From the NCBI GenBank assembly GCA_030681615.1, contig JAUXSA010000188.1:1-33951 (forward strand): a DNA stretch of 33,951 nucleotides, in the 5' to 3' direction. Each line of letters begins with the position of its first letter. Within the stretch, counting starts at the first letter, position 1. A program made the position numbers and the translations under genes. The notes under the pieces were generated by a model. That model was not told the DNA's origin, ran no database searches, and saw only the letters and a program-made list of their open reading frames with translations. Of this stretch, positions 32,701 through 33,951 are shown piece after piece. The DNA comes from Bacteroidota bacterium. Its GTDB lineage: Bacteria > Bacteroidota > Bacteroidia > B-17B0 > Aurantibacillaceae.

Positions 32701-33951
32701 TAGTTATAAATTATTTTTTTTGTTTTACTAATATTCAAAAATTTCTCGTTGTCGTTCTTTAAATACGCATACACTTCATCCTGTGCTCGTATTTTTTTCT
32801 CACCAGGCTTAGCTTTTTTATAAAAGTTTTCCTGTTTCTTGTCAATGATCCGCACTTTTGTATTGCCGGATAATTGAATGCGAACGATCTCTTTTAATTG
32901 TGCACGGATCCCTTCGTCAAACACAGGTACCGCTACTTCGCTTCTGCTATCAAGGTTACGGCTCATCCAGTCGGCTGATGAGATAAATATTTTTTCTTTT
33001 CCGTTATCGTGGAAAATAAAGATACGGGTGTGTTCTAAATATTTATCTACAATACTATAAGCTTTAATGTTATCGCTCCAGCCATCAAAATCTGTCACTA
33101 ATGAACAGGCACCTCTTATGATCAATGTAATTTGAACACCTGCCTTACTCGCCTCGTAAAGTTTTTCTATCATCTCTTTATCAACCAGGCTATTCATTTT
33201 TAATGTTATGGCTGCGGGTTTTTTACTTTTAGCGTTCTGGATCTCTTTTTGTATCAGGTCTGTAAATACTTTACGCATATAAAACGGTGCCACCACTAAC
33301 GTTTTAAAATTGTACACTTTAAAATTGTTCTCGTAAAAATCAAACACTTTGCTTAGGTCTTCGGCTATGAGTTTATTGCATGTAAGCAAAGAGAAATCAG
33401 TATAAACACGTGCTGTTGTTTCGTTAAAGTTACCTGTGCCAATGTGCGCATATTTTACTTCTTTTCCGGCTTCGCGGGTGGTTATTAAAAAAAGTTTAGA
33501 GTGAACTTTTAAACCTTGCACGCCGTAAATTACTTTAGCACCTTCTTCCTGTAATTTGTTAGCCCAGTAAATATTATTCTCTTCGTCAAAACGTGCTTGT
33601 AACTCTACAACCACGGTAACTTTTTTACCATTCTTTACAGCGTTAATTAATGCATTCGCAATTTTTGACGAATCTGCCACGCGGTATAAAGTAATTTTTA
33701 TGGTCTCAACAATTGGGTCGATAGAGGCTTCGCGCAATAAAGTAATAATGTGGTTGTAAGTGTGGTAAGGATAATGCAACAATATATCTTGATTTTTAAT
33801 AGCCCTTAAAGTAGAAAGCGGGTTATTGATCAAAAACTTGTGTTGCAAATAGGGTGGATTGTTGTAAGTCAACGATTTTTCGCCAAGCTTTGGAAAACTA
33901 ATGAAGTCTTTAAAATTATGATAACGTCCTCCGGGAATTGCATTGTCTTTT
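32700..33951 (-). CDS. ppk1: Polyphosphate kinase 1 (5' partial)
   Basis: PPK1 reversibly makes polyphosphate from ATP. The window holds the C-terminal 416 residues; the frame is open to the right edge and reads DNAIPGGRYHNFKDF at the start, a conserved PPK1 motif. The catalytic histidine lies in GLKVHSKLFLI (codon 33501-33503), corresponding to E. coli His435, with VELQARFDEENNIYWA before it. The second phospholipase D-like domain follows, with EHTRIFIFHDNG. The TTG at 33870-33872 is not the start, because conserved sequence continues upstream of it. It is the first gene of the ppk1-ppx-cdaA run. Confidence 0.96.
   Translation of the reverse strand, partial: KDNAIPGGRYHNFKDFISFPKLGEKSLTYNNPPYLQHKFLINNPLSTLRAIKNQDILLHYPYHTYNHIITLLREASIDPIVETIKITLYRVADSSKIANALINAVKNGKKVTVVVELQARFDEENNIYWANKLQEEGAKVIYGVQGLKVHSKLFLITTREAGKEVKYAHIGTGNFNETTARVYTDFSLLTCNKLIAEDLSKVFDFYENNFKVYNFKTLVVAPFYMRKVFTDLIQKEIQNAKSKKPAAITLKMNSLVDKEMIEKLYEASKAGVQITLIIRGACSLVTDFDGWSDNIKAYSIVDKYLEHTRIFIFHDNGKEKIFISSADWMSRNLDSRSEVAVPVFDEGIRAQLKEIVRIQLSGNTKVRIIDKKQENFYKKAKPGEKKIRAQDEVYAYLKNDNEKFLNISKTKKIIYN

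Overview
The window is an AT-rich bacterial chromosome segment that reads as Bacteroidota, most like Flavobacteriales or a close relative; genus and species cannot be fixed from the sequence. The grounds are three secreted proteins with type IX secretion (T9SS) sorting domains, an alternative complex III gene (actF) leading into caa3-type oxidase genes, a UbiA enzyme of the geranylgeranylglycerol-phosphate type, start codons preceded by A-rich sequence instead of a Shine-Dalgarno site, and a System I cytochrome c maturation set with a Cys-type CcmE. No rRNA, tRNA, CRISPR array, insertion sequence or prophage gene was seen. Coding density is high and the content is mostly core metabolism and envelope biology.

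Layout. 1-3660: the end of an alternative complex III operon (actF, 5' partial), then cytochrome c oxidase subunits II and I, closed by a strong terminator. 3720-6043: an LpxR-like outer-membrane protein and a secreted von Willebrand A protein, convergent, with overlapping stop codons. 6273-9435: a small predicted arrestin-like protein, a fibronectin III/T9SS type B protein and a small Arg/Gly-rich secreted protein. 9481-15358: purD overlapping ccmB, followed by ccmC, ccmD, ccmE and ccmF. 15363-20112: a DUF2520 Rossmann protein, a KdsC-like phosphatase, a UbiA prenyltransferase, a SprB-repeat T9SS protein and Maf. 20165-22737: a TonB plug protein lacking a beta barrel, divergent from an ECF sigma factor and a membrane-anchored TPR protein. 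22813-24843: tsaB and an RND/MacA-type adaptor (minus strand). 25086-29905: a T9SS type A protein, a YyaL/DUF255 thioredoxin-like protein and a secreted unknown. 29910-33951 (minus strand): a secreted unknown, a SlyD-like FKBP, diadenylate cyclase CdaA, Ppx/GppA and polyphosphate kinase (5' truncated by the window edge).

How the genes work together. Alternative complex III oxidises quinol and passes electrons through cytochrome c to the oxidase; the ccm genes 6-12 kb away build the c-type cytochromes both complexes need. The ppk1-ppx-cdaA run places polyphosphate turnover beside c-di-AMP synthesis. T9SS cargo, the LpxR-like protein and the plug/sigma locus belong to the outer envelope.

I do not see a clearly new large system. 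The best candidate for something undescribed is the divergent locus at 20165-22737: a barrel-less TonB plug/carboxypeptidase-regulatory protein, an ECF sigma factor and a TM-TPR protein, with a perfect 11-bp inverted repeat between the two transcription units. Other unusual points are the many TTG starts (six of 30 complete genes, plus one GTG), the CxxxY CcmE, and several precise inverted repeats in intergenic DNA.
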